Shown one piece after another: positions 9,539-18,375 of a stretch of 64,000 bases of DNA. Source of the stretch: Bacillota bacterium (GTDB lineage: Bacteria > Bacillota > SHA-98 > UBA4971); contig DUSX01000034.1 in the NCBI GenBank assembly GCA_012842395.1, forward strand, positions 1 through 64,000, written 5' to 3'. The first letter of the stretch is position 1, and each line of letters begins with the position of its first letter. Below the pieces are notes generated by a model, which had not been told where the DNA came from, ran no database searches, and saw nothing but the letters and a program-made list of their open reading frames with translations. A program made the translations under genes and the position numbers.

Positions 9539-9643
9539 AGCTAGGACTCTCACCGGCACCGCCAGGGCGGGGGCGGTGGCGGGCGCGGGCACGGCGGGCA
9601 TCTCACGTCGACCGTCCAGGCGCCCGTTCGGCGCCCGGCATCA

Positions 9644-9672
9644 TTGACCTTGCCCCAGTCATCTGCTAGAAT
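9644..9672 (+). promoter_or_regulatory. Sigma-A promoter of tRNA-Leu
   Basis: TTGACC (9644-9649), 17 bases, then TAGAAT (9667-9672); it is placed about 90 bases upstream of the mature tRNA. Confidence 0.75.
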
Positions 9673-9764
9673 ACGTTGTGAAGGCAGCGACGGGGCGCGG
9701 AGGAGCCCGCCCAACCGGGTACGCCGCGCAACACAACAACCCAGGAGAGTCACAGGTTTACGGT

Positions 9765-9849
9765 GCGAGAGTGGCGGAACGGCAGACGCGCCAGACTTAG
9801 GATCTGGTGGGTAATCCCCGTACGGGTTCAAATCCCGTCTCTCGCACCA
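9765..9849 (+). tRNA. tRNA-Leu (anticodon UAG)
   Basis: An 85-base type II tRNA. Acceptor GCGAGAG pairs with CTCTCGC, anticodon stem CCAGA/TCTGG encloses CTTAGGA (anticodon TAG), a long variable arm follows, and T stem CGGGT/ATCCCG-type pairing precedes A-CCA, which is encoded. Confidence 0.94.
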
Positions 9850-10089
9850 ACATTTGTCAACCCACAGCTATCCGGCAGTTTCAGCCCTTCCTGCCCAATC
9901 TTTCCGCAGCGGGTTTTCCATCTCGAAAAGGCGGATGTTGTGGGCCAAACCAAGTGTGCAAAACCACGTCAGGGAAGAATCCACCGGGCCCGCCAAGTGG
10001 GCCCCCAAGTCTCCTCCTTTCGCGTGCAACCTCAAAGGCGAGGAGCGGCCGGACGAAGGCGCAACGCAGCGGCCGTCCGCTCCTGGCGT

Positions 10090-10542
10090 TCACTCCGCAC
10101 CCACGAAGTAAAGCTCCTGCCACCTCGTTTCCCTGATGGGATTGAGGGAGCTTGCAATTACGATCCTGAACGTGGTGACATTGGCGATCGCGCTCGCATC
10201 AAACGCAAGAGCGTATGCCTGGGTCTGGCCTGGACGGATCACGAAACCGACCGGCTCGATCGCTCGGATCGAGACGCTCGTCGACGTGGCCAACTCATCT
10301 CCGTCAGGACCGTACGCGTGGCCGACGATCCCGGCATAATGCACGTCGGCGCCCCCGATGTTCGTGATCTTGCCCTTGAGAACGGCGCTGCCGCTCCCGT
10401 CGTTCGGGATGTACGTGACCTGAGTCCACAGAATGCTGGGCCCCGTGTTCACGGTACAGCCGGCCACAAGGGCAATCGTGCAGAACGCCACTGACGCAAG
10501 TGCGCAAATCCTTGTCGAGGGTCTCCATCGCATGAGTCGCAT
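10090..10542 (-). CDS. Putative lipoprotein with beta-sandwich (FxLYD-like) domain
   Basis: On the minus strand an AAAGGAGG site sits nine bases before ATG 10542, giving 150 residues. The N-terminus is a lipoprotein signal: basic start, hydrophobic run and lipobox ALVAGC, with Cys at about residue 29. The mature part, with phrases such as GKITNIGGADVHYAG and IRPGQTQAYALAFD, looks like the FxLYD/DUF3426-type immunoglobulin-like fold found in exported lipoproteins. It is probably anchored on the outer face of the membrane. There is no catalytic motif and its role is unknown. Confidence 0.75.
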   Translation of the reverse strand: MRLMRWRPSTRICALASVAFCTIALVAGCTVNTGPSILWTQVTYIPNDGSGSAVLKGKITNIGGADVHYAGIVGHAYGPDGDELATSTSVSIRAIEPVGFVIRPGQTQAYALAFDASAIANVTTFRIVIASSLNPIRETRWQELYFVGAE

Positions 10543-10720
10543 GAAACGTGTCCTCCTTTTCTGGTCTGTCTGGGAGAAATGCGCTTCCTTAGAGTATTCT
10601 GCATGCATGTGCTCGGCCCTCCCGATAGGCGGGCGGGGTTCTCGCAGATGTCACTCGCCAACATAGTGCAATGCGCCCGGGCTGTCCCCCGCGCGGGGGC
10701 GCCTTCTTGGCACGACACGT

Positions 10721-10929
10721 CTAAGTATGTCGCCAAACGCTCGGGCTACTCTTCGGCGGTGGGCCTGGCTAGGGCCATCGGCCTCGCCCTCCGGGGACGG
10801 CGCGCTTGCGGTGTGCCTCGCTCGAATTCGGCGCGGGAGACATCCGAATTCTCCACGTCTCGTCGTGCAACCACCCGCAACCCTGACTCCGTCGAGAAAG
10901 GAGACGAAGACTCATGGCGCCATGCTTAG
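10721..10929 (-). repeat. MITE-like structured repeat, copy 1 (type A, reversed)
   Basis: A 209-bp element bounded by CTAAGTATGTCGCCA (10721-10735) and TGGCGCCATGCTTAG (10915-10929), which match as inverted repeats at 13 of 15 positions. Read on the minus strand it aligns over nearly its whole length with the copy at 41007, at roughly 75-80% identity by eye. It contains the same GAATTCGG...CCGAATTC hairpin. It encodes no convincing protein. It lies 540 bp upstream of livK1. Confidence 0.8.
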
Positions 10930-11469
10930 ACCAGGCATGTGCTCCATGCAGCGTGCCACCACTCACCGCTCGCAGACGCCGCGCGGCCCGAATGGCCGCC
11001 CACCACGGCTGCCGGCACACGCGCCATGCCGAGAGACAGACGCCTGGGCGTGCCCACCGCGGCTATTCGCTTGAATGTGTCCGGCACCCTCCTGGATGGT
11101 AGAAAAGCCTCGGTGGCAGAAAAGCCGGTATAGAAGGATTCCGGGGTGACGTGGCGAAATACCTGACTTGTTTAAGGCGACGCAGCAGGCGGTCACGGGC
11201 CGCACGCTGGCAAAAGGCTCCCGGGGAGTGCGCTACGTCCCCTTTCCCGCAGCGGCAAGAGGGCAATGCCTCGGAAGCAAGAGGCCGCGCCCAGCGGCTC
11301 CCGCCCAAGACGCGTAAGGCAGGGGGTGAAAAGAGCCTGAGAGATACAACAGCAAAAGCCTGACTTGCCTGATGGAGAGTGTGTCCCGAGCAAGAGAAGG
11401 TCCGAGAAGAGATGGGCCCGGCCCGGACAGCTCGCGTGCCGGTCCCGGAGCAAAGGAGGAGCCATCACC
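10930..11469. other. Long leader/intergenic region before livK1
   Basis: No protein-coding signal is convincing in these 540 bases. They hold short direct repeats (AGAAAAGCC twice at 11101-11130; CCTGACTTG at 11162 and 11359) and several GC-rich hairpins, and end in the AAAGGAGG ribosome site of livK1. A regulatory leader is possible, but I recognise no known riboswitch core. Confidence 0.4.
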
Positions 11470-12609
11470 GTGAGAAGGTCGATTCAGGCAGTCTTGGGAG
11501 TAACCCTCTTGGTCCTCTTGACTTCCATCGCAGCGTTCGCACAGAGCACCGAGCCCATCAAGATCGGCGTTTACGAGCCGATGACCGGTGCGATGGCCGC
11601 CGGTGGTCAGATGACCTGGGAAGGCATCGCGCTCGCCCAGGAGATGCAACCGACTGTCCTCGGGAGACAGATCAAGCTGATTCTCGTGGACAACAAGAGC
11701 GACAAAGTTGAATCCGCGAACGCGGTAGCCCGCCTCGTCGAGCAGGAAAAGGTCGTCGCAATCATAGGGAGCTACGGGAGCTCCAACTCCATCGCCGGCG
11801 GTGATGTCGCTGAGAAGGCCGGCATCCCAATGGTGACCGACTCCGCCACGAACCCCCTCGTGACGCAGGGCAAGAAGTACGTGTTCCGCGCATGTTTCAT
11901 CGACCCGTTCCAGGGCGAAGTGATGGCCAAGTACGTGTTCAACAACCTCAAGCTAAAGAAAGTGGCCATCCTGAAGGACGTTGCCCAGGATTACTCAGTA
12001 GGGCTCGCCAACTACTTCAAGAAGACGTTCACGGCACTGACGGGTGACCCGAAGAGCATAGTCGCCGAGGTCGCATACCAAACGGGTGACCAGGACTTTA
12101 CGGCCCAGCTCACCCAGGTGATATCGGCCAAGGCCGAGGCTCTCTTCGTCCCGGGTTACTTCGGTGACGCGGCGCTCATAGCCAAGCAGCTCCGACAGCT
12201 CGGCAGCAACATTCCCATCCTTGGCGGCGACGCTCTCGATGCACCGGAGCTCATGAGCATCGGCGGTAAGGCGGTGGAGGGCCTCACGATAAGTTCCTTC
12301 TACAGCGCCGAGGCACCTGCCAACGAGGTCGCGAAGAATTTCGTGGCAGCTTACAAGAAGAAGTATGGGAAAGAGCCCAACGCCAACGCGGCCCTGGGCT
12401 TCGACACGTACAACATGGTGGTCGACGCCATCCGCCGGGCAGGCTCCACGAACCCGAAAGCGATCAGGGACGCCCTCGCCACCACAAAGGGCTTTGTGGG
12501 CGTGACCGGAACCATTACGATCGATGAGAACGGCAACGCCACCAAGGACGCTGTCATCCTCAGGGTTCAGAACGGCGTCTTCCGTTACGTGACTACGATC
12601 CATCCGTAG
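11470..12609 (+). CDS. livK: Amino-acid ABC transporter substrate-binding protein (set 1)
   Basis: Extracytoplasmic binding protein of the LivK/BraC type (periplasmic-binding fold type I). GTG 11470 is fixed by AAAGGAGG upstream and gives 379 residues beginning with a signal peptide (ending AFAQS). The mature domain starts TEPIKIGVYEPMTGAMAAGGQ, and the ligand-pocket region IGSYGSSNS and DSATNPLVTQG is typical of branched-chain or other hydrophobic amino-acid binders. No lipobox Cys is visible. It heads the first liv set; the ligand cannot be told from sequence alone. Confidence 0.93.
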   Translation: MRRSIQAVLGVTLLVLLTSIAAFAQSTEPIKIGVYEPMTGAMAAGGQMTWEGIALAQEMQPTVLGRQIKLILVDNKSDKVESANAVARLVEQEKVVAIIGSYGSSNSIAGGDVAEKAGIPMVTDSATNPLVTQGKKYVFRACFIDPFQGEVMAKYVFNNLKLKKVAILKDVAQDYSVGLANYFKKTFTALTGDPKSIVAEVAYQTGDQDFTAQLTQVISAKAEALFVPGYFGDAALIAKQLRQLGSNIPILGGDALDAPELMSIGGKAVEGLTISSFYSAEAPANEVAKNFVAAYKKKYGKEPNANAALGFDTYNMVVDAIRRAGSTNPKAIRDALATTKGFVGVTGTITIDENGNATKDAVILRVQNGVFRYVTTIHP

Positions 12610-12939
12610 CGCCACGGCACGCAGGCCGTTGGCATCACCGCGTTCTGGAATGTGGAATGCGTTCTCTGACGGGCTGCCGGCAATCCCTTGAAATCCGCCG
12701 AGAGGGGTCAGGATCAGGCCGCTTGCTGCACGGGCCGAGCCCCGACAAAGCACGGCCAGCCTGGGGCGTCGGGCGCCCCCTCCCCGGGCCCGACATCGGT
12801 GAGCCGGCAACCGCTCGAAATGTGGCAAGGACGAACGCGGCCTTGCACGGTGCTCCGGGGGCGGCGGCCTCCGCCCCCGGGTGGCATCGCCCATCGTCCG
12901 GTAGCGAGGTCGCCCGTCGTCTGTTCGGGAGGTGGAGCT
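12610..12939. other. Intra-operon gap with GC hairpin between livK1 and livH1
   Basis: This 330-base gap carries a perfect 10-bp hairpin (CCGGGGGCGG at 12855-12864 with CCGCCCCCGG at 12871-12880, loop CGGCCT) and no U-tract. Such hairpins downstream of binding-protein genes often stabilise the upstream message, so that more binding protein than permease is made; that role is inference. No gene is seen. Confidence 0.5.
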
Positions 12940-13833
12940 TTGACCTGGGTCGTGTTTCTTCAAAACGTGGCTAACGGCCTTTCACTTGGCAGCCTTTACG
13001 CGCTCGTGGCCATCGGGTACACTATGGTCTACGGTATCCTGCGGCTGATCAACTTTGCTCACGGCGACATCTTCATGCTGGGCGCGTACGCCCTTTTCTA
13101 TCTCGTGCTCGTGTTCACCCTCCCTTGGTGGGTGTCGTTTGCAGCCGCCATCGTGATAACCGCGATAATGGGCGTCCTGGTGGAACGGGCGGCGTACCGT
13201 CCCCTCCGGAACGCGCCTCGCATCTCGGCTCTCATTTCAGCCATAGGCGTGTCGTTTTTCCTGGAGAACGTGGGCCTCGTAGTTTTCGGCGGCCGCCCGA
13301 AGCCGTTTGCCGTGCCGCAGTTCTTCACTCAAGACCACAGCATAGGCGCGGTGCGCGTCATGAACCTGACGTGGGTCATCCCGCTTCTCTCAATGGTTCT
13401 TCTACTGGGCCTCATGTACCTTGTGTACCGCACCAAGGCCGGGCTTGCGATGAGGGCCATATCCTACGACATGGAGACGTCCAGGCTCATGGCCATCGAC
13501 GTGAACAAGACGATCTCCCTGACGTTCGCGGTGGGCTCAGCGCTTGCGGCAGCGGGCGGGATCATGTGGGCGCTCAAGTACCCCCAGATCAACCCACTGA
13601 TGGGCATCATCCCTGGCCTGAAGGCGTTTATCGCGGCGGTGCTTGGCGGCATTGGCAGCATCCCCGGTGCGATGCTCGGCGGGTTTCTCCTCGGGATGAT
13701 GGAGATTATGCTGGTCGCGTTCCTGCCGGCTTTATCAGGTTTTCGCGACGCGTTCGCGTTTCTCGTCCTCATAGTGATTCTGCTGGTGAAGCCCTCAGGG
13801 CTGATGGGCCAGGAAGTAAAGGAAAAGGTGTGA
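12940..13833 (+). CDS. livH: Amino-acid ABC transporter permease LivH (set 1)
   Basis: The start chosen is TTG 12940, because GGAGGT lies six bases upstream and the resulting 297-residue protein begins directly with the family N-terminus (FLQNVANGLSLGSLYALVAIGYTMVYGILRLINFAHGD). The longer frame from 12688 adds about 84 low-complexity residues. It has about eight membrane segments, and the EAA-like coupling region lies around MRAISYDMETSRLMAIDVN. It pairs with LivM to form the membrane channel. The stop is three bases from livM. Confidence 0.92.
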   Translation: MTWVVFLQNVANGLSLGSLYALVAIGYTMVYGILRLINFAHGDIFMLGAYALFYLVLVFTLPWWVSFAAAIVITAIMGVLVERAAYRPLRNAPRISALISAIGVSFFLENVGLVVFGGRPKPFAVPQFFTQDHSIGAVRVMNLTWVIPLLSMVLLLGLMYLVYRTKAGLAMRAISYDMETSRLMAIDVNKTISLTFAVGSALAAAGGIMWALKYPQINPLMGIIPGLKAFIAAVLGGIGSIPGAMLGGFLLGMMEIMLVAFLPALSGFRDAFAFLVLIVILLVKPSGLMGQEVKEKV

Positions 13834-13836
13834 GCA

Positions 13837-15138
13837 ATGGTAGGAGATGTGGAACACGCCTTCTCGTATCGTGACCCTTCAGTCGTCGCCAGGCGCGCCC
13901 GTCTGAAGCTCGCTTGCAACCTGGTCAGCCTGGCGCTGGCGGCGGCGCTCATCCACTGGCTGCAGCGCAACCTTGGCGACTACCCCCTCCGGATCCTCAA
14001 CCTTGCCGCCATCAACGTGATCCTCGCAGTGAGCCTCAACCTCATCTACGGCTTCACCGGGATGTTCTCTCTCGGTCACGCCGGGTTCATGGCTGTGGGC
14101 GCGTACGTCGCCGCTCTCCTGACACTGCCGCAGGCGACCAAGGACGTCATCTTCCTCATGGCCCCCCTGGCATGGCCGTTCAACGTGCTGTCGGCGCCGC
14201 CACTCGTCGCCGTGATTGCAGGGGGGCTTGTGGCAGGCGTTGCCGCTTTTCTCATCGGGCTCCCGGTCCTCAGGCTTCGCGGCGATTATCTGGGCATAGC
14301 CACCCTCGGATTCGCTGAGATAATCCGGGTGGTAGCCAACAACATCCCCTCGGTCACCAACGGTGCGCTCGGCCTCAAGGGTATCCCGGGCTTCGCCAAC
14401 AACCTTTGGTGGACGTGGGGATGGGCGGCCTTTACCGTCTGGTTCATTTCAAGGCTCGTCAGCTCCGCGCACGGCAAGGCCTTCCTCGCGATCCGCGAGG
14501 ACGAGGTGGCTGCCGAGATAATGGGCGTTAGGGTCACCTATCACAAGACTGTTTCCTTCGTCACCGGCGCCGTGTTCGCGGGCATCGGCGGAGCCCTCCT
14601 CGGGAGTCTTACGAGCACCATAGACCCGAAGACATTCGGCTTCATGCTCACGTTCAACATCCTCATAATCGTGGTGGCCGGCGGGCTCGGGAGCATAACC
14701 GGGTCGATAGTGACCGCCTTGCTGTACACGGTTCTCCTTGAGGCTCTCCGGCCGATCGAGGCCGGGTGGAGGCTGGGTCCTCTTGTGGTCCCGGAGATCC
14801 CCGGCTTGCGCATGGTAGTGTTTTCGTTGGTTTTGCTCGTCATAATCCTCTTTTATCAAAGAGGCCTTTTCGGCGGCAGGGAGTTTTCGTGGGACTGGCT
14901 GGTGAACAGGCTGGAACGACGGGCCCGAGCCACCACCCGCGGGGAAACGCCGTCCGCCCTGCGTGCCCGGCAGCCAGAACCGTACAGGCCGAGCACTCGT
15001 GCCGACACGCGCGATAAGTCGATGTCCCATGGCATGGGGCAGGCAGCAAGCGGGCAGGGCGGCACGAACGACGACCGTGATGCGCTGACTGACGAGGCCG
15101 GGAGAGACGCCTCCGGGCAGCAGTCGAAACTGACTTGA
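13837..15138 (+). CDS. livM: Amino-acid ABC transporter permease LivM (set 1)
   Basis: Second permease subunit of set 1. The core (residues about 30-350) shows LivM hallmarks: AINVILAVSLNLIYGFTGMFSLGHAGFMAVGAY, RLRGDYLGIATLGFAEIIR and the coupling helix AIREDEVAAEIMGV. The 433-residue protein is about 80 residues longer than usual because of an Arg- and Gly-rich hydrophilic cytoplasmic tail after the last membrane helix. The tail has no recognised motif. It is tightly coupled to livH1 (three-base gap) and livG1 (nine-base gap). Confidence 0.92.
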   Translation: MVGDVEHAFSYRDPSVVARRARLKLACNLVSLALAAALIHWLQRNLGDYPLRILNLAAINVILAVSLNLIYGFTGMFSLGHAGFMAVGAYVAALLTLPQATKDVIFLMAPLAWPFNVLSAPPLVAVIAGGLVAGVAAFLIGLPVLRLRGDYLGIATLGFAEIIRVVANNIPSVTNGALGLKGIPGFANNLWWTWGWAAFTVWFISRLVSSAHGKAFLAIREDEVAAEIMGVRVTYHKTVSFVTGAVFAGIGGALLGSLTSTIDPKTFGFMLTFNILIIVVAGGLGSITGSIVTALLYTVLLEALRPIEAGWRLGPLVVPEIPGLRMVVFSLVLLVIILFYQRGLFGGREFSWDWLVNRLERRARATTRGETPSALRARQPEPYRPSTRADTRDKSMSHGMGQAASGQGGTNDDRDALTDEAGRDASGQQSKLT

Positions 15139-15147
15139 GGGAGGGAC

Positions 15148-15948
15148 GTGAGAGCTTTGGCGGCCACTGACGTGCTTCGTCTAGACCACGTAACGATGAG
15201 GTTCGGGGGCCTTGTCGCCGTCAGCGATTGCAATCTAGCCCTGACCCGCGGCGAGTTGGTGGGGCTCATAGGTCCAAACGGCGCCGGAAAGACCACGGTG
15301 TTCAACGTCATCACTGGGGTTTATAGGCCGACGCAAGGGCACGTGTTCTTCGAAGGCCGGGACATCACGGGGATGAGGCCGGACCTCGTGTGCGCGCTGG
15401 GGATCGCGCGCACTTTCCAGAACATCCGTCTCATGAAGTCGCTGAGCGTTGTGGACAATGTGCTCATCGGGCATAGGTGCCATCTGAGATCCTCGCTTGC
15501 CGCCGCGGTCCTCCGCTTGCCAGGATACGTGCGCGAGGAGAACCTGCTCTACGAGGAGTCCCTCAGGCTCCTCGATGACCTCGGTTTGCTCAGATACAAA
15601 GACGCTCCGGCAGGGAGCCTTCCATACGGGGAACAGCGCAGGGTGGAGATCGCCCGCGCGCTCGCGACCAGACCGCGCCTGCTCCTGCTCGACGAGCCAG
15701 CGGCGGGCATGAATCCAAATGAGAGCCAGGCGCTCGTGAGGTTCATCAGGGACGTGCTCGCGAGGTTCGACCTCACCATTCTCCTCATCGAGCACGACAT
15801 GAGCGTCATCATGGAGGTGTGCGACCGTATCATGGTCCTCGACCACGGCGAGACCATCGCCGAGGGCACATCGGCGGAGATCCAGGCGAACCCGCGCGTT
15901 ATCGAGGCCTACCTGGGGGTCGGGTACAAACATGCTGGAAATTACTGA
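15148..15948 (+). CDS. livG: Amino-acid ABC transporter ATPase LivG (set 1)
   Basis: 266-residue nucleotide-binding subunit. It has Walker A GPNGAGKTT, a Q-loop ARTFQNIRL, the LivG-type signature LPYGEQRRVEIARAL, Walker B LLLLDEPAAGMN and the switch His of IEHDM. The start is GTG after GAGGGAGGG. Its 3' end overlaps livF1 by 17 bases, a sign of translational coupling. It works as a heterodimer with LivF to power import. Confidence 0.95.
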   Translation: MRALAATDVLRLDHVTMRFGGLVAVSDCNLALTRGELVGLIGPNGAGKTTVFNVITGVYRPTQGHVFFEGRDITGMRPDLVCALGIARTFQNIRLMKSLSVVDNVLIGHRCHLRSSLAAAVLRLPGYVREENLLYEESLRLLDDLGLLRYKDAPAGSLPYGEQRRVEIARALATRPRLLLLDEPAAGMNPNESQALVRFIRDVLARFDLTILLIEHDMSVIMEVCDRIMVLDHGETIAEGTSAEIQANPRVIEAYLGVGYKHAGNY

Positions 15949-16645
15949 TCTGAACGTGTTTTACGGTGGTATACACGCGGTGAAGGACGTTTCCATGCGC
16001 GTGGAGCCTGGGCAGATCGTGACGCTCATCGGCGCGAACGGAGCCGGCAAGAGCAGCACGCTCCGGGCAATCGCCGGGCTCGTCCAGCCGCGAAGCGGGA
16101 GCATTCGGTTCCGGGGCAAGGAGATCGTCGGCCGCCCCACGGAAGCGATCATCAAGTCTGGCCTCACCCTTGTGCCGGAGGGAAGGAGGGTGTTTCCCAA
16201 CCTAACGGTGCGCGAGAACCTCGATCTCGGTGCGTTCGGGCGCAGCGACCGGGCCGGGATCGCGAAGGACATCGAATGGGTATTCCACCTCTTCCCACGC
16301 CTCGAGGAGAGACAACAGCAGAAGGCCGGCACGTTATCTGGTGGCGAGCAACAGATGCTTGCGCTCGGTCGCGCGCTCATGTCGCGGCCGGCGTTGCTCA
16401 TGATGGACGAACCTTCGCTCGGGCTCGCGCCTGTCCTCATAGAGAGCATTTTCCAAGTGATTCAAAAGATACGGGCCGAGGGCACGACCATTCTGCTTAT
16501 CGAGCAAAACGCGTTCGCGGCTTTAAACACTGCTGATACGGGTTACGTCCTTGAAAACGGGAGGATCGTCATGGCCGGCACGGGCGCCGAGTTGCTGGCC
16601 AACGAGGACATCCAAGCCGCTTACCTGGGCAGAAAGAAAACATGA
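15932..16645 (+). CDS. livF: Amino-acid ABC transporter ATPase LivF (set 1)
   Basis: 237-residue partner ATPase with Walker A GANGAGKSS, signature LSGGEQQMLALGRAL, Walker B LMMDEPSLGLAP and IEQNAFAAL. The length is standard for LivF. It begins inside the end of livG1. SHMT follows after a 52-base gap with its own ribosome site. Confidence 0.95.
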   Translation: MLEITDLNVFYGGIHAVKDVSMRVEPGQIVTLIGANGAGKSSTLRAIAGLVQPRSGSIRFRGKEIVGRPTEAIIKSGLTLVPEGRRVFPNLTVRENLDLGAFGRSDRAGIAKDIEWVFHLFPRLEERQQQKAGTLSGGEQQMLALGRALMSRPALLMMDEPSLGLAPVLIESIFQVIQKIRAEGTTILLIEQNAFAALNTADTGYVLENGRIVMAGTGAELLANEDIQAAYLGRKKT

Positions 16646-16697
16646 GCGTAGAGGTCGAAGTCGAGCAGTCATGCATATTCAGTAAAGGACGGTGGAA

Positions 16698-17948
16698 ATG
16701 GACGTGCACACGCTCGGTTACATCGATCCCGAACTTGCGGCCGCGATCAATGGTGAGCTTCAGCGTCAAGACAACACCATCGAGCTCATAGCCTCAGAGA
16801 ACATAGTGCCCCCCGCGATCCTCGAGGTCCAGGGCTCGGTCCTCACCAACAAGTATGCAGAAGGGTACCCCGGGCACCGCTACCACGGGGGCTGCAAGTA
16901 CATGGATGAGGTAGAGACGCTCGCCATCGAACGGGCAAAGCGCCTCTTCGGCGCGGAGCACGCCAACGTTCAGCCCCATTCGGGCGTCAACGCGAACCTT
17001 GCGGTCTTCGTGGCAACCCTGAAGCCGGGCGACGCGATCCTGGGGATGGATCTCAAGCAGGGTGGGCACCTATCCCACGGGAGCGCCGTGAATGTGTCTG
17101 GCAAGTACTACCGCACCTTCGCGTACGGGCTCGACCCCGAAAGCGAGCGCATCGACTATGACCAGGTCCGCGATCTCGCCATTCGTCACCGGCCTCGGCT
17201 TCTCATAGCGGGGGCGAGTGCCTATCCGAGGGTCATAGATTTCGAGCGCTTCCGCCAGATCGCCGATGAGTCAGGGAGCCTCCTCCTCGTCGACATGGCT
17301 CACATCGCGGGGCTTGTCGCGGGCGGTGTGCATCCTAGCCCCGTCCCGTACGCGGACTTCGTTACGTCCACGACCACGAAAACCATGCGAGGAGCTCGGG
17401 GCGGGTTCATTCTATGCCGTGCTGAGCACGCGAAGGCGATCGATAGCGCTATCTTCCCTGGTATTCAGGGCGGGCCGATCATGCAGAACGTAGCGGCGAA
17501 GGCTCTCACGTTCAAGCTCGCCGCCACAGCCGAATTTCGGGCGTATGCAGCCCAGATCGTGAGGAACGCCCAGGCGATGGCGGCCCGCTTCCAGGAGCGT
17601 GGGCTGAAGCTCGTCACGGACGGGACGGACAACCATTTGATGCTCCTGGACCTGCGTAACCTCGCCGGCAGGGGCGTGACAGGCCACAGCGCTGAGCAGG
17701 CGCTCGCCGAGGTGGGGATCGCCGTGAACAAGAACCTCATACCGGGCGACCCGCAGAAGCCCACCGTGACGAGCGGGGTACGTATCGGCACGGCGGCCAT
17801 AACCTCGCGGGGATTCAAAGAGGACGAGGCCGCGGTCGTGGCGGACCTCATTGCGGACATCTTGCTTAACCCGTCTTGCGCCGTGGGCGAACGCGCTCGC
17901 CGATTGGTCCAGGATCTCTGCAGGAAACATCCGATATATCAGTGCTAA
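16698..17948 (+). CDS. glyA: Serine hydroxymethyltransferase paralogue with altered active-site residues
   Basis: This 416-residue PLP enzyme aligns along its length with SHMT, which interconverts serine and glycine using tetrahydrofolate. The PLP lysine is Lys228 in [14 protein letters not shown]. In ordinary SHMT this reads TTTTHKTLRGPRGG, so the His before the Lys is Thr here and the Pro is Ala. Other usual residues also differ: PHSGVNAN instead of [19 protein letters not shown] instead of DLAHGGHLTHG, and MQNVAAKA instead of MHxxAAKA. It could be a divergent SHMT or a related aldolase for another beta-hydroxy amino acid. ATG 16698 follows AAAGGACGGTGG. The stop TAA lies inside the terminal repeat of the next element. 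Confidence 0.85.
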   Translation: MDVHTLGYIDPELAAAINGELQRQDNTIELIASENIVPPAILEVQGSVLTNKYAEGYPGHRYHGGCKYMDEVETLAIERAKRLFGAEHANVQPHSGVNANLAVFVATLKPGDAILGMDLKQGGHLSHGSAVNVSGKYYRTFAYGLDPESERIDYDQVRDLAIRHRPRLLIAGASAYPRVIDFERFRQIADESGSLLLVDMAHIAGLVAGGVHPSPVPYADFVTSTTTKTMRGARGGFILCRAEHAKAIDSAIFPGIQGGPIMQNVAAKALTFKLAATAEFRAYAAQIVRNAQAMAARFQERGLKLVTDGTDNHLMLLDLRNLAGRGVTGHSAEQALAEVGIAVNKNLIPGDPQKPTVTSGVRIGTAAITSRGFKEDEAAVVADLIADILLNPSCAVGERARRLVQDLCRKHPIYQC

Positions 17949-18140
17949 GTGGAGGTGCAAGACGCTTCAGATTAGTGGAAGGGGTTGCCGGTGATTGCGC
18001 GGCGCGTGTCAAAACCCGGCCTGTCAGGCCAGCGGCCGGGCTTTGTCAGGGCGTCCCGCTCGGGGTGCCATCCCCGAGTGCAGCATTCGCCACCCTGCAA
18101 CTGCTGGCGACGAGGCCAAAGCTAACGCACCCCCGCTTCG
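17945..18140 (+). repeat. MITE-like structured repeat, copy 2 (type B)
   Basis: A 196-bp element from CTAAGTGGAGGTGCA (17945-17959) to CGCACCCCCGCTTCG (18126-18140); the ends match as inverted repeats at 11 of 15 positions. Inside are the family core GGGTTGCCGGTG (17982), a hairpin CAAAACCCGGCC/GGCCGGGCTTTG, and a second hairpin GGCGTCCC/GGGGTGCC. The right side of the outer stem is decayed compared with the copy at 41007. Its first four bases, CTAA, contain the stop codon of glyA. Confidence 0.78.
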
Positions 18141-18375
18141 CCCGGGCTCGACCCGCGCCTGCCCGCCTGCAATTCTTCTGCCAAATGGTCAACCGAAAGG
18201 AGGACTCTCCCGGAACGGGACGAATAAGTATGCTTAATATCGTCCCCACGTAGGGAACATGCGTGTCCGAGGGGTACCCGGAGAAGGAGCACGTCGAAGA
18301 CGAGGAAACCTTGCGGGGCGGACGGGCGCATGCTGACGCCGGCGGGGGAGGAGATCGACAGGAGGTGCTTGAGAA

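Noticed and set aside
12660-12830. Possible fifth copy of the structured repeat between livK1 and livH1
   Set aside because: Only short GC-rich matches near GCCGGCAACC are seen; there are no CTAAGT ends and no matching hairpins.
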